Assembly: GCA_023400055.1 (NCBI GenBank)
Contig: JAEXFN010000017.1
Location: 149,915 to 213,914, forward strand
DNA length: 64,000 nucleotides
Direction of reading: 5' to 3'
DNA from: Bacillota bacterium
Lineage (GTDB): Bacteria > Bacillota > UBA4882 > UBA8346
Made by a program: the position numbers and the translations under genes. Positions 16,255 to 25,796 of the stretch are shown here, piece after piece (the stretch's first letter is position 1; every line of letters starts with the position of its first letter). Below the pieces are notes generated by a model. That model saw only the letters and a program-made list of their open reading frames with translations. It had not been told where the DNA came from and did not search any database.

Positions 16255-18390
16255 ATGAAAAGGGGTATTGGCATGGACAAAGAGCAACTGGTTTTGCAGG
16301 AGTCTCTGGAAAACACGTTTGCAAGCAATGTTTTCAACGATGCTGTAATGCGTACTCGTTTACCGAAGAATATTTATAAGGCGCTCAAGAAGACAATTGA
16401 CGGCGGTCTGCCGCTCGACCCCTCGGTGGCGGACGTCGTAGCGAACGCGATGAAAGATTGGGCCATCGAAAAGGGAGCCACCCATTTTACTCACTGGTTC
16501 CAACCTTTAACCGGAATCACCGCTGAAAAACACGATTCCTTTATCTCGCCGACCGCCGACGGCCGGGTGATCCTCGAATTTTCCGGCAAAGAACTGATCA
16601 AAGGCGAGCCGGACGCTTCATCCTTCCCTTCGGGCGGCTTGCGGGCGACCTTCGAAGCGCGCGGCTATACTGCCTGGGATTGCACATCGCCGGCATTCTT
16701 GAAGGATAATACCCTTTATATTCCGACGGCATTCTGTTCCTATACCGGCGAGGCCCTCGACAAGAAAACCCCGTTGCTTCGCTCGATGGAGGCCCTTTCC
16801 AAACAGGCGGTCCGGGTGTTGCAATTGCTCGGCAACACGACGGCCACCAAGGTGACCACCACCGTCGGACCGGAACAGGAATACTTTATTATTGATAAAA
16901 AATTGTATGACAAACGGAAGGACTTAATCCTCACCGGTCGCACCCTGTTTGGCGCCAAGCCGCCCAAAGGGCAGGAACTGGAAGATCATTATTTCGGCGT
17001 GATCAAAGAACGCATCTCCAGCTTCATGGGTGAAGTGGATCAAGAACTTTGGAAATTGGGTGTACTGGCCAAAACCAAACATAACGAGGTCGCCCCGGCC
17101 CAGCACGAGTTGGCCCCGATCTTCAGCACCACCAATATCGCCACCGACCATAACCAATTGGTCATGGAGACCTTAAAGAAAGTCGCCGCCCGGCACGGTT
17201 TGGTCTGCTTGCTGCATGAGAAGCCCTTCGCCGGCGTCAATGGTTCCGGTAAGCATAACAACTGGTCGATGAGCACTAACGATGGCCAGAATCTGCTCGA
17301 CCCGGGCAAAACTCCTCATGAAAATGCGCAATTTCTGCTCTTCTTGACCGCCGTCATTCAAGCGGTGGATGAATATGCCGAAGTTTTGCGGGTCGCCGCG
17401 GCCAACCCCGGCAACGACCATCGCTTGGGCGCCAACGAGGCTCCTCCGGCCATCATCTCGATTTTCCTGGGCGAGCAACTCAGCGATATCCTGGAACAGA
17501 TCCAAAACGGCGGCGCGACCAGCTCCAAGTCCGGCGGCGAATTGCGGATCGGCGTCACCACGTTGCCGACGCTGCCGAAAGATTCCACCGACCGCAACCG
17601 GACTTCGCCGTTCGCTTTCACCGGCAATAAGTTTGAGTTCCGGATGGTCGCCTCCTCGGCTTCCATCGCCGGACCAAACACTACTTTGAATACCATTGTC
17701 GCCGAGACATTGGCGCGGATCGCCGACCGCCTGGAGAAAGCCACCGACGTGGAGGCCGAGGTTCAAGCGATTATTAAAGAGATCGTCACCAACCATAAAC
17801 GGGTTATTTTCAACGGTAATAATTATTCGGACGAATGGGTTGTGGAAGCCGAAGAGCGGGGCCTGCCGAACATCAAATCGACAGTCGCCGCGATTCCGTA
17901 TCTGATCTCCGATAAGAGCGTTAAAGTCTTCGAGAAACACAACGTTTTAAGCAAAACCGAGCTACATTCCCACTACGAGATCTATCTGGAAGAATATATC
18001 AAGGTCATCAACATCGAAGCCTTGACCATGCTGGATATGGCCAAACGGCAGATTCTGCCCGCTGCGGTTAAATTTGCCGGAGAATTGGCCACCAGCATCA
18101 ACAAGATCAAGAGTGCGACCGCCAAAGCCAGCACTGCGGCGGAAGAAAAATTGTTGGTCGAGGTCTCGACGGTGCTCGATTCCTTCAGCGAAAACATCGC
18201 CGCCTTGGAACAGACGGTTGAAAATGCCGAGGCTTCCGGTTCGGATGCTCTCGAACATGCCGAATACTATCGCGACGTCGTCTTCACCACCATGGCAAAA
18301 TTGCGCGCCGATTCCGACAGGCTGGAGACCCTGGTGGACGCCAACATCTGGCCGTTGCCGACCTACGCGGATATGCTGTTTAACGTCTGA
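16255..18390 (+). CDS. glnN: Glutamine synthetase type III (GlnN)
   Basis: It assimilates ammonium by ATP-dependent amidation of glutamate. The 711-residue length and sequence (THFTHWFQPLTGITAEKHDSF, ETTVGPEQEYFIID-like segment, LGVLAKTKHNEVAPAQHELAPIF, and GANEAPPAIISIFLG) match the GSIII class, which is much longer than GSI and forms dodecamers. The GPEQEYF and NGSGKHNNWS segments hold metal- and glutamate-binding residues of the catalytic barrel. The start is ATG 16255 (AGGA upstream) or ATG 16273 (AAGGGG upstream). It is monocistronic, with a long upstream region and a perfect terminator after it. No glnR/glnB-type gene is nearby. Confidence 0.93.
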   Translation: MKRGIGMDKEQLVLQESLENTFASNVFNDAVMRTRLPKNIYKALKKTIDGGLPLDPSVADVVANAMKDWAIEKGATHFTHWFQPLTGITAEKHDSFISPTADGRVILEFSGKELIKGEPDASSFPSGGLRATFEARGYTAWDCTSPAFLKDNTLYIPTAFCSYTGEALDKKTPLLRSMEALSKQAVRVLQLLGNTTATKVTTTVGPEQEYFIIDKKLYDKRKDLILTGRTLFGAKPPKGQELEDHYFGVIKERISSFMGEVDQELWKLGVLAKTKHNEVAPAQHELAPIFSTTNIATDHNQLVMETLKKVAARHGLVCLLHEKPFAGVNGSGKHNNWSMSTNDGQNLLDPGKTPHENAQFLLFLTAVIQAVDEYAEVLRVAAANPGNDHRLGANEAPPAIISIFLGEQLSDILEQIQNGGATSSKSGGELRIGVTTLPTLPKDSTDRNRTSPFAFTGNKFEFRMVASSASIAGPNTTLNTIVAETLARIADRLEKATDVEAEVQAIIKEIVTNHKRVIFNGNNYSDEWVVEAEERGLPNIKSTVAAIPYLISDKSVKVFEKHNVLSKTELHSHYEIYLEEYIKVINIEALTMLDMAKRQILPAAVKFAGELATSINKIKSATAKASTAAEEKLLVEVSTVLDSFSENIAALEQTVENAEASGSDALEHAEYYRDVVFTTMAKLRADSDRLETLVDANIWPLPTYADMLFNV

Positions 18391-18420
18391 TTGAATTAAG
18401 TCCGAATTCAGCATTTTGAT

Positions 18421-18456
18421 AAAATTAACCCGGCGTATGCCGGGTTAATTTTGTTT
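18421..18456 (+). terminator. Rho-independent terminator of glnN
   Basis: AAAATTAACCCGGC (18421-18434) and GCCGGGTTAATTTT (18439-18452) form a perfect 14-bp stem with a GTAT loop, followed by GTTT. It is symmetric enough to work in both directions. Confidence 0.9.
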
Positions 18457-18649
18457 ATAGGGCCCGAAGCTCACTTGCGGGAAATTGATGTGTAAAGCTC
18501 GAAATGGTGAGAAAAATAGAATCAGCTTTTTATTAATTTGTTTTTCAAAATTTGAATTTGAAATGGTATAATATTATGGTGAAATTTTGTGGGCACGATT
18601 GCCAGAGATTTACGTTATGGTAAGCGAGGTCAGATTATGAGGTGGAGCA

Positions 18650-21292
18650 ATGGTTAAATTTCTTGCGGAACTGTGGGATACCAACCTGCGTGAGGTCAAA
18701 CGGTTGCAGCGTAAGGTCGAAGAGATCAACGTCTTGGAACCCCAGTTTATAAAACTCAGCGATGCCGAGCTGCAGGCGAAGACCGGAGAGTACCAGGAGC
18801 GGTATGCCAATGGCGAAACATTGGATGATTTGCTTCCCGAAGCTTTCGCAACGGTTCGAGAAGCGGCCCGCCGCGCGCTCGGCCAGCGTCATTATGATGT
18901 GCAATTGATGGGCGGAATGGTGCTTCATGAAGGAAAGATCGCCGAGATGAAAACCGGTGAAGGAAAAACACTGGTCGCTACCCTGCCGGTTTATTTGAAC
19001 GCTTTGAGTGGCAAAGGCGTCCATGTCGTCACCGTGAACGATTATTTGGCCAAGCGGGACAGCGAATGGATGGGTAAGATATATCGTTTTTTGGGCTTGT
19101 CGGTGGGTGTGATTCTGCACCACTTGAACTCGGATGAACGGCGCATCGCTTATAATTCGGATATCACTTACGGAACCAACAACGAGTTTGGATTCGATTA
19201 TCTCCGAGACAACATGGCCTTTACCGTTGCCGATATGGTCCAACGGGAGTTGAATTACGCCATCGTCGACGAGGTGGACAGTATCTTGATCGATGAGGCG
19301 CGGACACCGTTGATCATCTCCGGTCAAGCTGAGGAATCTACCGAATTTTATTATAAATTTGCGCAGATCGTTCCGCGGTTGCACCGTGAGGAAGATTATA
19401 CCATCGATGAGAAGGCCCGGACAGTAGCGGTTACCGAGGAGGGTGTCGCCAAAGTCGAGCAGATTTTGCACGTCGAAAACCTTTATGACGACGCCAATAC
19501 CCACCTGGTCCACCATCTCAATCAGGCGCTGCGCGCCAAGGAACTGATGAAGCGCGACCGCGATTATGTGGTCAAAGATGGCGAAGTCATCATCGTCGAT
19601 GAATTCACCGGCCGTTTGATGTTCGGCCGCCGTTACAGCGAGGGTTTACATCAGGCCATCGAGGCGAAGGAAAACGTCAAAATTGAGAATGAAAGCCAGA
19701 CCTTGGCGACCATCACCTTCCAGAATTATTTCCGCATGTATAAAAAGCTGGGAGGCATGACCGGAACGGCGGAAACCGAGGAAGCCGAGTTCCGTAAGAT
19801 TTACAATTTACCGGTCGTCGTCATTCCGACCAATGTGCCCATGATCCGCATCGACCATCCTGATGTGGTTTATAAGACCGAAAAAGCCAAGTTCCAGGCG
19901 GTGGTGGAGGAGATCGCCAAGATCCATGAGACCGGCCAGCCGATTTTGGTGGGAACCATCTCGATCGAAAAATCCGAGGAACTCAGCAATATGCTGAAGC
20001 GGCGCGGCGTTTCCCATCAGGTGCTGAATGCCAAATATCACGAGAAAGAAGCGGAGATCATCGCCCAGGCCGGACGGTCCGGGACAGTGACCATCGCTAC
20101 GAACATGGCCGGCCGCGGTACCGATATCGTGCTCGGCGGAAACCCGGAGTTTCTGGCCCGGAACCTGCTCAGTTCGCGGGGAATCGAATATCAGGACGCC
20201 ACCCCCGAGGAGTACCAACTGGCGTTGACGGAAGCCAAACAATCGACCCAGGAAGACCATGAAAAGGTGGTTGGCCTGGGCGGTCTGCATATCATCGGTA
20301 CGGAACGCCATGAGAGCCGGCGGATCGACAATCAGCTGCGCGGTCGGTCCGGCCGGCAGGGCGACCCCGGTTCGTCCCGCTTTTTTGTGGCCATGGAAGA
20401 TGACCTGATGCGGCTCTTCGGCGGCGAGATGATCTCCGGTTGGATGGAGAAGCTGGGTTGGTCCGAGGATATGCCGATTGAACATTCGGCGATCGCCAAG
20501 AGAATCGAAGCCGCCCAGCGCAAGGTGGAAGCCCGCAACTTTGAGATCCGCAAACACGTCCTCGATTATGACGATGTTTTAAATAAACAACGCGAGATCA
20601 TTTATGAGTTGCGGAAAATGCTGCTGCTTGGCCAAGACGTTCATGAAAAAGTGGTCGCGATGTTTGGCGAAGTGGTGGACCATCTGTTGGAGGTTTATGC
20701 CAACGCGAAGGTCATTCCGGAAGAATGGGATCTGGGCGGCTTGCTGCAAGCGGTTTACGGAACTTTCTTGCCGCCGCAGTCCATTACCCCGGCGGATATC
20801 GATCGCCTGAACCATGAGGAACTGCGCGAAACCATTCTGAACAAAGCGTTGGAGTATTACGAAGAGAAAGAGGCCGAAATCGGCACCGAACATTTGCGGG
20901 AGATCGAGCGTTTCGTGATGTTGCGGACCATCGACGTCCGATGGATGGACCATTTGGAAGCGATGGACGAATTGAAAGAAGGCATCGGCTTACGGGCCTA
21001 CGGTCAGAATGATCCGCTGGTCGCCTACAAGATGGAAGCCTACCAAATGTTCAAGGAGATGCGCGACGCCATCAACGAAGAGGTCGTCCGCGAACTGGCC
21101 AAGTTCCAAGTCGTCTCCGAGGAGCGCCTGGTCCAGCGGCCCAAAGTTAAAAATATCTCCACCAACCTGGACGAGGATGGCAAAGCTCCCGTCCAGCAAC
21201 GGGTCACCGGCAAAAAAGTCGGCCGTAACGATCCTTGCCCGTGCGGCAGCGGCAAGAAATATAAAAAGTGTTGCGGGCAGAACGTCAGTTAA
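18650..21292 (+). CDS. secA: Preprotein translocase ATPase SecA
   Basis: The motor that pushes unfolded preproteins through SecYEG. At 880 residues it has the usual length. Walker A EMKTGEGKT lies at about residues 99-107, VDEVDSILIDEART near 210, the preprotein-binding and helicase-2 segments TNMAGRGTDIVLGGNPEF near 485 and QLRGRSGRQGDPGSSRFF near 565. The C-terminus carries the zinc-binding tail CPCGSGKKYKKCC that contacts SecB or ribosomes. The ATG follows GGTGGAG. It is followed at 100 bases by prfB, the standard secA-prfB order in Firmicutes. Confidence 0.98.
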   Translation: MVKFLAELWDTNLREVKRLQRKVEEINVLEPQFIKLSDAELQAKTGEYQERYANGETLDDLLPEAFATVREAARRALGQRHYDVQLMGGMVLHEGKIAEMKTGEGKTLVATLPVYLNALSGKGVHVVTVNDYLAKRDSEWMGKIYRFLGLSVGVILHHLNSDERRIAYNSDITYGTNNEFGFDYLRDNMAFTVADMVQRELNYAIVDEVDSILIDEARTPLIISGQAEESTEFYYKFAQIVPRLHREEDYTIDEKARTVAVTEEGVAKVEQILHVENLYDDANTHLVHHLNQALRAKELMKRDRDYVVKDGEVIIVDEFTGRLMFGRRYSEGLHQAIEAKENVKIENESQTLATITFQNYFRMYKKLGGMTGTAETEEAEFRKIYNLPVVVIPTNVPMIRIDHPDVVYKTEKAKFQAVVEEIAKIHETGQPILVGTISIEKSEELSNMLKRRGVSHQVLNAKYHEKEAEIIAQAGRSGTVTIATNMAGRGTDIVLGGNPEFLARNLLSSRGIEYQDATPEEYQLALTEAKQSTQEDHEKVVGLGGLHIIGTERHESRRIDNQLRGRSGRQGDPGSSRFFVAMEDDLMRLFGGEMISGWMEKLGWSEDMPIEHSAIAKRIEAAQRKVEARNFEIRKHVLDYDDVLNKQREIIYELRKMLLLGQDVHEKVVAMFGEVVDHLLEVYANAKVIPEEWDLGGLLQAVYGTFLPPQSITPADIDRLNHEELRETILNKALEYYEEKEAEIGTEHLREIERFVMLRTIDVRWMDHLEAMDELKEGIGLRAYGQNDPLVAYKMEAYQMFKEMRDAINEEVVRELAKFQVVSEERLVQRPKVKNISTNLDEDGKAPVQQRVTGKKVGRNDPCPCGSGKKYKKCCGQNVS

Positions 21293-21393
21293 GATTTGCA
21301 TTTCAAGGACCCGTAATAGTATAATAGATAAACGGTAAAGGGCCTGAGACGGCTTTTTAGCGATGACATCATTTTGGATAAGGTGGTTTAACG

Positions 21394-22516
21394 ATGATCG
21401 AACCAAGTGAATTACGGGCAAGATTGTCCGAGGTTAACAAGAAAATCCATTCGCTCAGGAGGTATCTTTGATTTAGCTCCTAAGTTAGAACGGATCGATG
21501 AGTTAAGTCAAATTTCCGCGGCGCCTAACTTTTGGGATGATCCGGCGGCCGCCCAAAAAACTCTGCAAGAACTGACCAATCTTAAAAATCAGGTGGAGAA
21601 GGTCGATGCGCTGGAACGGCAAGAGGCCGATCTGGCCGGTTTGTTGGAAATGGCCGTGGCTGAAGGGGAAGACGATCTGCTCACGGAGATCGACGACGGC
21701 ATCGCCGGAGTGGAAAAGTCCATCGCGGCGATGGAGCTTTCCACCATGCTCAGCGGCGAGTTTGACCGGTTCAACGTTTATCTGACGATCCATCCTGGCG
21801 CGGGCGGAACCGAATCCCAGGATTGGGCGGAGATGTTGCTCCGGATGTACGTCCGGTGGGCGGAGCGGCACGGTTATAAGGTTGAGTTTTTGGACCTGCT
21901 GCCGGGGGACGAAGCGGGAATCAAAAGCGTTACGTTGCTGATTTCCGGCGAAAACGCCCACGGTTATCTGAAAGGGGAGAAGGGCGTCCACCGTTTGGTG
22001 CGCATCTCGCCGTTCGACGCTTCAGGCCGGCGGCACACCTCGTTTACTTCGGTGGATATCGTGCCGGAGATCGACGACACGATCAAGGTCGAGATCCGGT
22101 CGGAAGACCTGAAGGTCGATACGTATCGTTCCAGCGGCGCCGGCGGACAGCACGTCAACAAAACGGAATCGGCGATCCGGATTACCCACGTTCCGACCGG
22201 AATCGTGGTGGCCTGCCAAAACGAACGTTCGCAGTTCCAGAACCGTGATCGGGCCATGCAGATGCTCCGCGCTAAACTCTACGAATTGTACCGTGAGGAA
22301 CAAGAGGCCAAGATGGCCAAGATTAAAGGGGAATATTCCGAGATCGCCTGGGGCAATCAAATCCGGTCCTATGTCTTTTGTCCCTACACCATGGTCAAGG
22401 ATCACCGTACCGAGGCCGAGACCGCCAATGTACAAGCGGTAATGGACGGGGATCTCGATCTGTTCGTCGAGGCCTACTTGCGGTCGGATCTCAATAAAAT
22501 ACAAAATGTCATATAA
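21394..22516 (+). CDS. prfB: Peptide chain release factor 2, expressed by programmed +1 frameshift
   Basis: RF2 releases peptides at UGA and UAA codons. The zero frame starts at ATG 21394 and reads 25 codons to an in-frame TGA at 21469-21471; translation continues in the +1 frame from GAT 21470 to 22516, giving about 373 residues. The shift site is CTT-TGA, preceded by an internal Shine-Dalgarno AGGAGG (21457-21462), the classical autoregulatory arrangement in which low RF2 promotes the shift. The main part has the GGQ loop (SSGAGGQHVNKTESA) and the SPF tripeptide (RISPFDASGRRHTSF). Annotation that ignores the shift would start the gene too late, at 21407 or beyond. Confidence 0.97.
21457..21471 (+). 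promoter_or_regulatory. prfB programmed frameshift site
   Basis: AGGAGG-TAT-CTT-TGA: internal Shine-Dalgarno, slippery CTT and UGA stop recognised by RF2 itself. The three-base spacing matches the known bacterial prfB element. Confidence 0.96.
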
Positions 22517-22521
22517 TTGCC

Positions 22522-22560
22522 AACCCCGGTTACAATAAACGAACCGGGGTTTTTTATTTT
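22522..22560 (+). terminator. Rho-independent terminator of prfB
   Basis: AACCCCGGTT (22522-22531) and AACCGGGGTT (22542-22551) pair perfectly around a 10-base loop and are followed by TTTTATTTTT. It closes the secA-prfB unit. Confidence 0.92.
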
Positions 22561-22648
22561 TATCGATGCCCAAATAAATTTCTTTAGCACCAGGTTGAAC
22601 TGATAGCGACGGCCCCGGTCTAGTTCTTGTTTGCGGAAGGAGCGCCTC

Positions 22649-24286
22649 ATGGATCGGGAGGAACGAAGCTATCGCCGTTTGTTGATCGTCATCGGATTGG
22701 TCTTTTATGCCTCGCTTTTTTTATTCGTGCAATTAATCCGCATTCAAATCGTCGAACAGCACCGGTTTACCGAGTTAGCCATCGGGCAGCGGGCCCGTCC
22801 CTTGTTGACCAACCAGTTGCGGGGCGGCTTTTACGACCGAAACGGCTATAGTCTGCGCGGCCCGGAAACCGCGTGGTATTTGCTGATCAAGCGGCCATTG
22901 AGCCCGTCCGTGGCTCGACGAGTCGCGGCCATCGTCGGCGCGGATTTCCTGGCCGAAAATGAACGGCAGCGCCGGGCCGGGCACTGGGTATATTCCCAAC
23001 CGCTACGGCCCGCCCCACTGCGACAGTTACGGCAGCTGAAGCTGGACTCCCTGCAAGTTGTGGCCAATTCGGCGAATCCGGCAACCTCAAGGTTGGCATG
23101 GCATCTATTGGGAAGCGTTCGCGACGGCCACGGCGTTTCGGGTCTCGAATATCTCTACGATTCTTTTTTACGGCGGTCGCAAGGCGCCAGTTCCTTGGTG
23201 GCCTTCAGTGACGGGCTGCGCCAGTCTTTTCAGGGCCTGGGCATCCGGAATCGCCAAAACATCGATGGCTCCGGGGTCATTCTCACCTTGGACCGGCGGA
23301 TTCAAACGATCGTCGAGTCGACGCTGGATCAGGAGCGCTTCAAAGGCGCGGTGGTGATCTTGGATGTCGATAGCGGCCAGATATTGGCCATGGCCAGCCG
23401 GCCCATGATTAACATTGTCGCTCCCCAAGCCAGCCTCGAGGATCCGGATAAGCCGTTTCTGAACCGCGCCATCGCCGCGTATAATCCGGGCTCCGTCTTT
23501 AAACTGGTGGTTTTGAGTTCGGGGCTGGATCGCGGCTTGCTGAAACCGGATGAGTCTTTTACCAATTATCATTCCTATCGGATCGACGATCGCCAATGGC
23601 TCTATCCTTCGACCTATGGCGCCGATCATGGCCGGATCTCGTTAACCGATGCGCTGGCCGGTTCTTGCAACCCGGTATTTATCGAGATCGCGCTCCGGCT
23701 TCAACCCGGAGTCATTCTGGACTGCGCCGATAAACTGGGGCTGGGCCAGCCCTGCAATATCGGTTTGAAGGATGAAGCCTGGGGCAATTTGCCGAGCGGC
23801 GTGGGAATGTCCCCGGTCGAACAGGCCAACATGGCCTTGGGACAACAGGATGTTTTAATGACCCCCCTGCAGGTGGCCGCGGTGGTTCAAACCATCGCCA
23901 ATGACGGGGTAAGGAACATGCCCCGTTTGGTGCTGGGAACGAGGGAGCGGGATAATTCCGAAATCAAATGGTTGGAACCGGAACCGCCGGTCCGGGTGTT
24001 GAAACCGGAAACCGCCCGGATCGTTCAGCGGATGATGAAAGTCGTGGTCGATTCGGGCACCGGCCAAGAGGCGGCCATCGCCGCGGGCGCCGCCGGCAAG
24101 ACCGGAACCGCCCAGACCGGAGCGGCCGGTTCGGCGGTTGACAACGCCTGGTTCGCTGGATTTGCACCTTACCGGAAACCCCGCTTCGCAGTGGCGGTTT
24201 TTTGCGAGCAAGGCGGAGCGGGCGGAAAAACCGCCGCGCCAATCTTTCGGGAGATAATGGAGAAAGTTACCAAAATAAGAGACTAG
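22649..24286 (+). CDS. Class B penicillin-binding protein (FtsI/SpoVD/PbpA-like transpeptidase)
   Basis: A membrane-anchored D,D-transpeptidase that cross-links peptidoglycan. One N-terminal membrane helix (residues 12-33) is followed by a short dimerisation region with GGFYDRNGYSL, then the penicillin-binding domain with Ser282 in SVFK, Ser339-Cys-Asn341 (SxN) and Lys484-Thr-Gly (KTG). ATG 22649 is chosen because GGAAGGAGC precedes it; a TTG at 22631 lies inside that site. At 545 residues it is short for SpoVD or FtsI and lacks a PASTA tail. It lies directly upstream of sigK, so a role in the spore cortex or germ wall is possible but unproven. Confidence 0.88.
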   Translation: MDREERSYRRLLIVIGLVFYASLFLFVQLIRIQIVEQHRFTELAIGQRARPLLTNQLRGGFYDRNGYSLRGPETAWYLLIKRPLSPSVARRVAAIVGADFLAENERQRRAGHWVYSQPLRPAPLRQLRQLKLDSLQVVANSANPATSRLAWHLLGSVRDGHGVSGLEYLYDSFLRRSQGASSLVAFSDGLRQSFQGLGIRNRQNIDGSGVILTLDRRIQTIVESTLDQERFKGAVVILDVDSGQILAMASRPMINIVAPQASLEDPDKPFLNRAIAAYNPGSVFKLVVLSSGLDRGLLKPDESFTNYHSYRIDDRQWLYPSTYGADHGRISLTDALAGSCNPVFIEIALRLQPGVILDCADKLGLGQPCNIGLKDEAWGNLPSGVGMSPVEQANMALGQQDVLMTPLQVAAVVQTIANDGVRNMPRLVLGTRERDNSEIKWLEPEPPVRVLKPETARIVQRMMKVVVDSGTGQEAAIAAGAAGKTGTAQTGAAGSAVDNAWFAGFAPYRKPRFAVAVFCEQGGAGGKTAAPIFREIMEKVTKIRD

Positions 24287-24360
24287 CACTAATGATGCCA
24301 TTTTCACATAGGATTTATAACGGAACAATTCCGCAAATCCAGTGGAGGTGGCATGATTCA

Positions 24361-25086
24361 ATGGAAGTTCCCATATTCGGGCCGGCGATAGGCGTGGTCG
24401 TGGCCGGCTTTTTTTATCTTTTTGGGTATATTTCCAATAATAATGTTTTTCCTCTTCCCCTGACGGAAGAAGAGGAGAGCGTGTTGCTCGCCCGCCTGGA
24501 AAACGGCGATGAGGAAGCCAGAAACATTCTGATCGAACGAAACCTCCGACTCGTGGCGCATATTGTCAAGAAATTCGATTGTACCGGAGAAGACACGGAC
24601 GATCTAATCTCCATCGGTACCATCGGTCTGATTAAAGGCATCGCTACCTTTAAAAGGAACCGGAATACGCGCCTGGCAACGTATGCCGCCCGCTGCATCG
24701 AAAATGAAATTCTCATGCACTTGCGGACGATTAAGAAGAACAAGAACGATATTCTGCTGTCGGACCCGATCGGCTCGGATAAAGAGGGCAATGAAATTAC
24801 CCTGCTCGATATCCTGGATACTGGCGCGGAAGTAGTTCCCGAACAAGTAGAGACACTGCTTGAAGAGGAAAAGCTCAAGGAAAGGCTGAATAAGCTATCC
24901 AAGCGCGAGAAAAAAGTGATCGAACTGCGTTACGGCTTAATCGACGGAATCAACAAGACCCAGCGGGAAATTTCGAAATTTTTGGGGATCTCGCGGTCGT
25001 ATGTTTCGCGGATCGAGAAGAAAGCATTGCGGAAGCTATATTCGGATATGAACGTTTCCAATGGCAGCGAGGGGAATAAGCATTGA
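24361..25086 (+). CDS. sigK: RNA polymerase sigma factor sigma-K, pro-form
   Basis: The late mother-cell sigma factor of sporulation. The 241-residue protein starts with a hydrophobic pro-sequence (MEVPIFGPAIGVVVAGFFYLFGYISNN), matching in layout the segment of Bacillus pro-sigma-K that is removed by the intramembrane protease SpoIVFB. The region 2 core follows (NLRLVAHIVKKF, DLISIGTIGLIKGIATF, LATYAARCIENEILMHLR), then region 4 (SKREKKVIELRYGL, TQREISKFLGISRSYVSRIEKKAL). The coding sequence is continuous, with no skin-like element. ATG 24361 is chosen by homology; GGAGG lies 12 bases upstream, a slightly long spacing. The maturation regulator SpoIVB is encoded at 50626-51912. Confidence 0.96.
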   Translation: MEVPIFGPAIGVVVAGFFYLFGYISNNNVFPLPLTEEEESVLLARLENGDEEARNILIERNLRLVAHIVKKFDCTGEDTDDLISIGTIGLIKGIATFKRNRNTRLATYAARCIENEILMHLRTIKKNKNDILLSDPIGSDKEGNEITLLDILDTGAEVVPEQVETLLEEEKLKERLNKLSKREKKVIELRYGLIDGINKTQREISKFLGISRSYVSRIEKKALRKLYSDMNVSNGSEGNKH

Positions 25087-25117
25087 GTTAAATTTTCAAG
25101 CGCTATTTTATGATTGA

Positions 25118-25306
25118 ATGGGCTTCTTCGGTAACAAAATGAGCATGCCTCGGTAATCAGAGGGCATGCTCGACAGCTGAGAGAGGATATCCGGTAACTG
25201 AAGAAGTATGCATAGTAACTGTGTAAACTTATACAGCAACGAAAGCCACTTGCAAAGTCACGGAGTAAGCTTATACAGTTATTGTGCGAACTTTTTCAAT
25301 AGCAAA
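25118..25306. repeat. 21-bp tandem repeat array, family A, 9 degenerate units
   Basis: Nine consecutive 21-base units from 25118, for example those ending CGGTAATCA, CAGCTGA, GTAACTGA and GTAACTGT. The second half of each unit (C/A)AGTAACTGA and the GTAAGCTTATAC part match the consensus of the arrays at 724 and 63641. The units are more diverged here; weaker copies may extend to about 25430. The array starts about 30 bases after the sigK stop. Confidence 0.8.
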
Positions 25307-25502
25307 ATAAATCTTTGGTACCCGATTATCCGCTCGAATGATTCCGAGCGAATTTTGGATCTTGGAGATACCCACTCGGTAACCGAAACCTTGAAATCGG
25401 GCAGGATATCAGAGATAAAGTAATCGATAGTTTCCGTAAGTATTTTCCAGTAATTCCGCAATTTTTCTGGAATAAATCCTCCAATTCGCACTGAAACCGA
25501 TT

Positions 25503-25531
25503 TTGCTTCTTGGCACGTAAAGCTTTATAAT
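25503..25531 (+). promoter_or_regulatory. Sigma-A-type promoter for a candidate small RNA
   Basis: TTGCTT (25503-25508), a 17-base spacer, and a perfect TATAAT (25526-25531). The expected start point is near 25538, directly before the first hairpin of the candidate RNA. Confidence 0.7.
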
Positions 25532-25537
25532 AAATTT

Positions 25538-25670
25538 ATCGTTCCAGTTTGAACGGGTTGATGACTGGAACCTTCGAGTATTTATCTGACGCAGACGTCG
25601 GCGGACAAATAAATACTCAGCCTACAGGTAGGAAATGCCGGCTTCCTCAGTAGGTGTTTTCTTTTTTTCC
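25538..25670 (+). ncRNA. Candidate structured small RNA, about 130 nt, unknown family
   Basis: Three successive hairpins are visible. Hairpin 1 pairs GTTCCAGT (25541-25548) with ACTGGAAC (25564-25571). Hairpin 2 pairs GAGTATTTA (25576-25584) with TAAATACTC (25610-25618) around a GC-rich loop with GACGCAGACGTC. Hairpin 3 has CCTAC/GTAGG outside AGGAA/TTCCT and runs into TGTTTTCTTTTTTT, a good terminator. A consensus promoter lies at the right distance upstream. No open reading frame of note and no downstream gene within 800 bases, so it is not a simple riboswitch leader. I could not match it to a known RNA family. Confidence 0.65.
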
Positions 25671-25676
25671 TAGCGG

Positions 25677-25701
25677 CCACTCAGTTGAGTGGTTTTTTTT
25701 T
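25677..25701 (+). terminator. Second rho-independent terminator after the candidate small RNA
   Basis: CCACTC-AGTT-GAGTGG followed by nine T residues. It backs up the terminator hairpin of the RNA, about 20 bases upstream. Confidence 0.85.
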
Positions 25702-25796
25702 ATTTTGGCTACCCGATCGCCGCTTATTTTGAAAAATAAAAAGGGACTCATAATAACCTTATCTCCGGCTACCGCACCACGTTGCGTGGATACCTG

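Noticed and set aside
18421..18456. Attenuator or riboswitch for secA
   Set aside because: The perfect hairpin is 200 bases before secA and directly after glnN, so it is better explained as the glnN terminator.
25208..25423. Plus-strand ORF of 71 residues in the 25.1-kb array
   Set aside because: Composition follows the degenerate 21-bp repeat, no ribosome binding site, no recognisable protein features.
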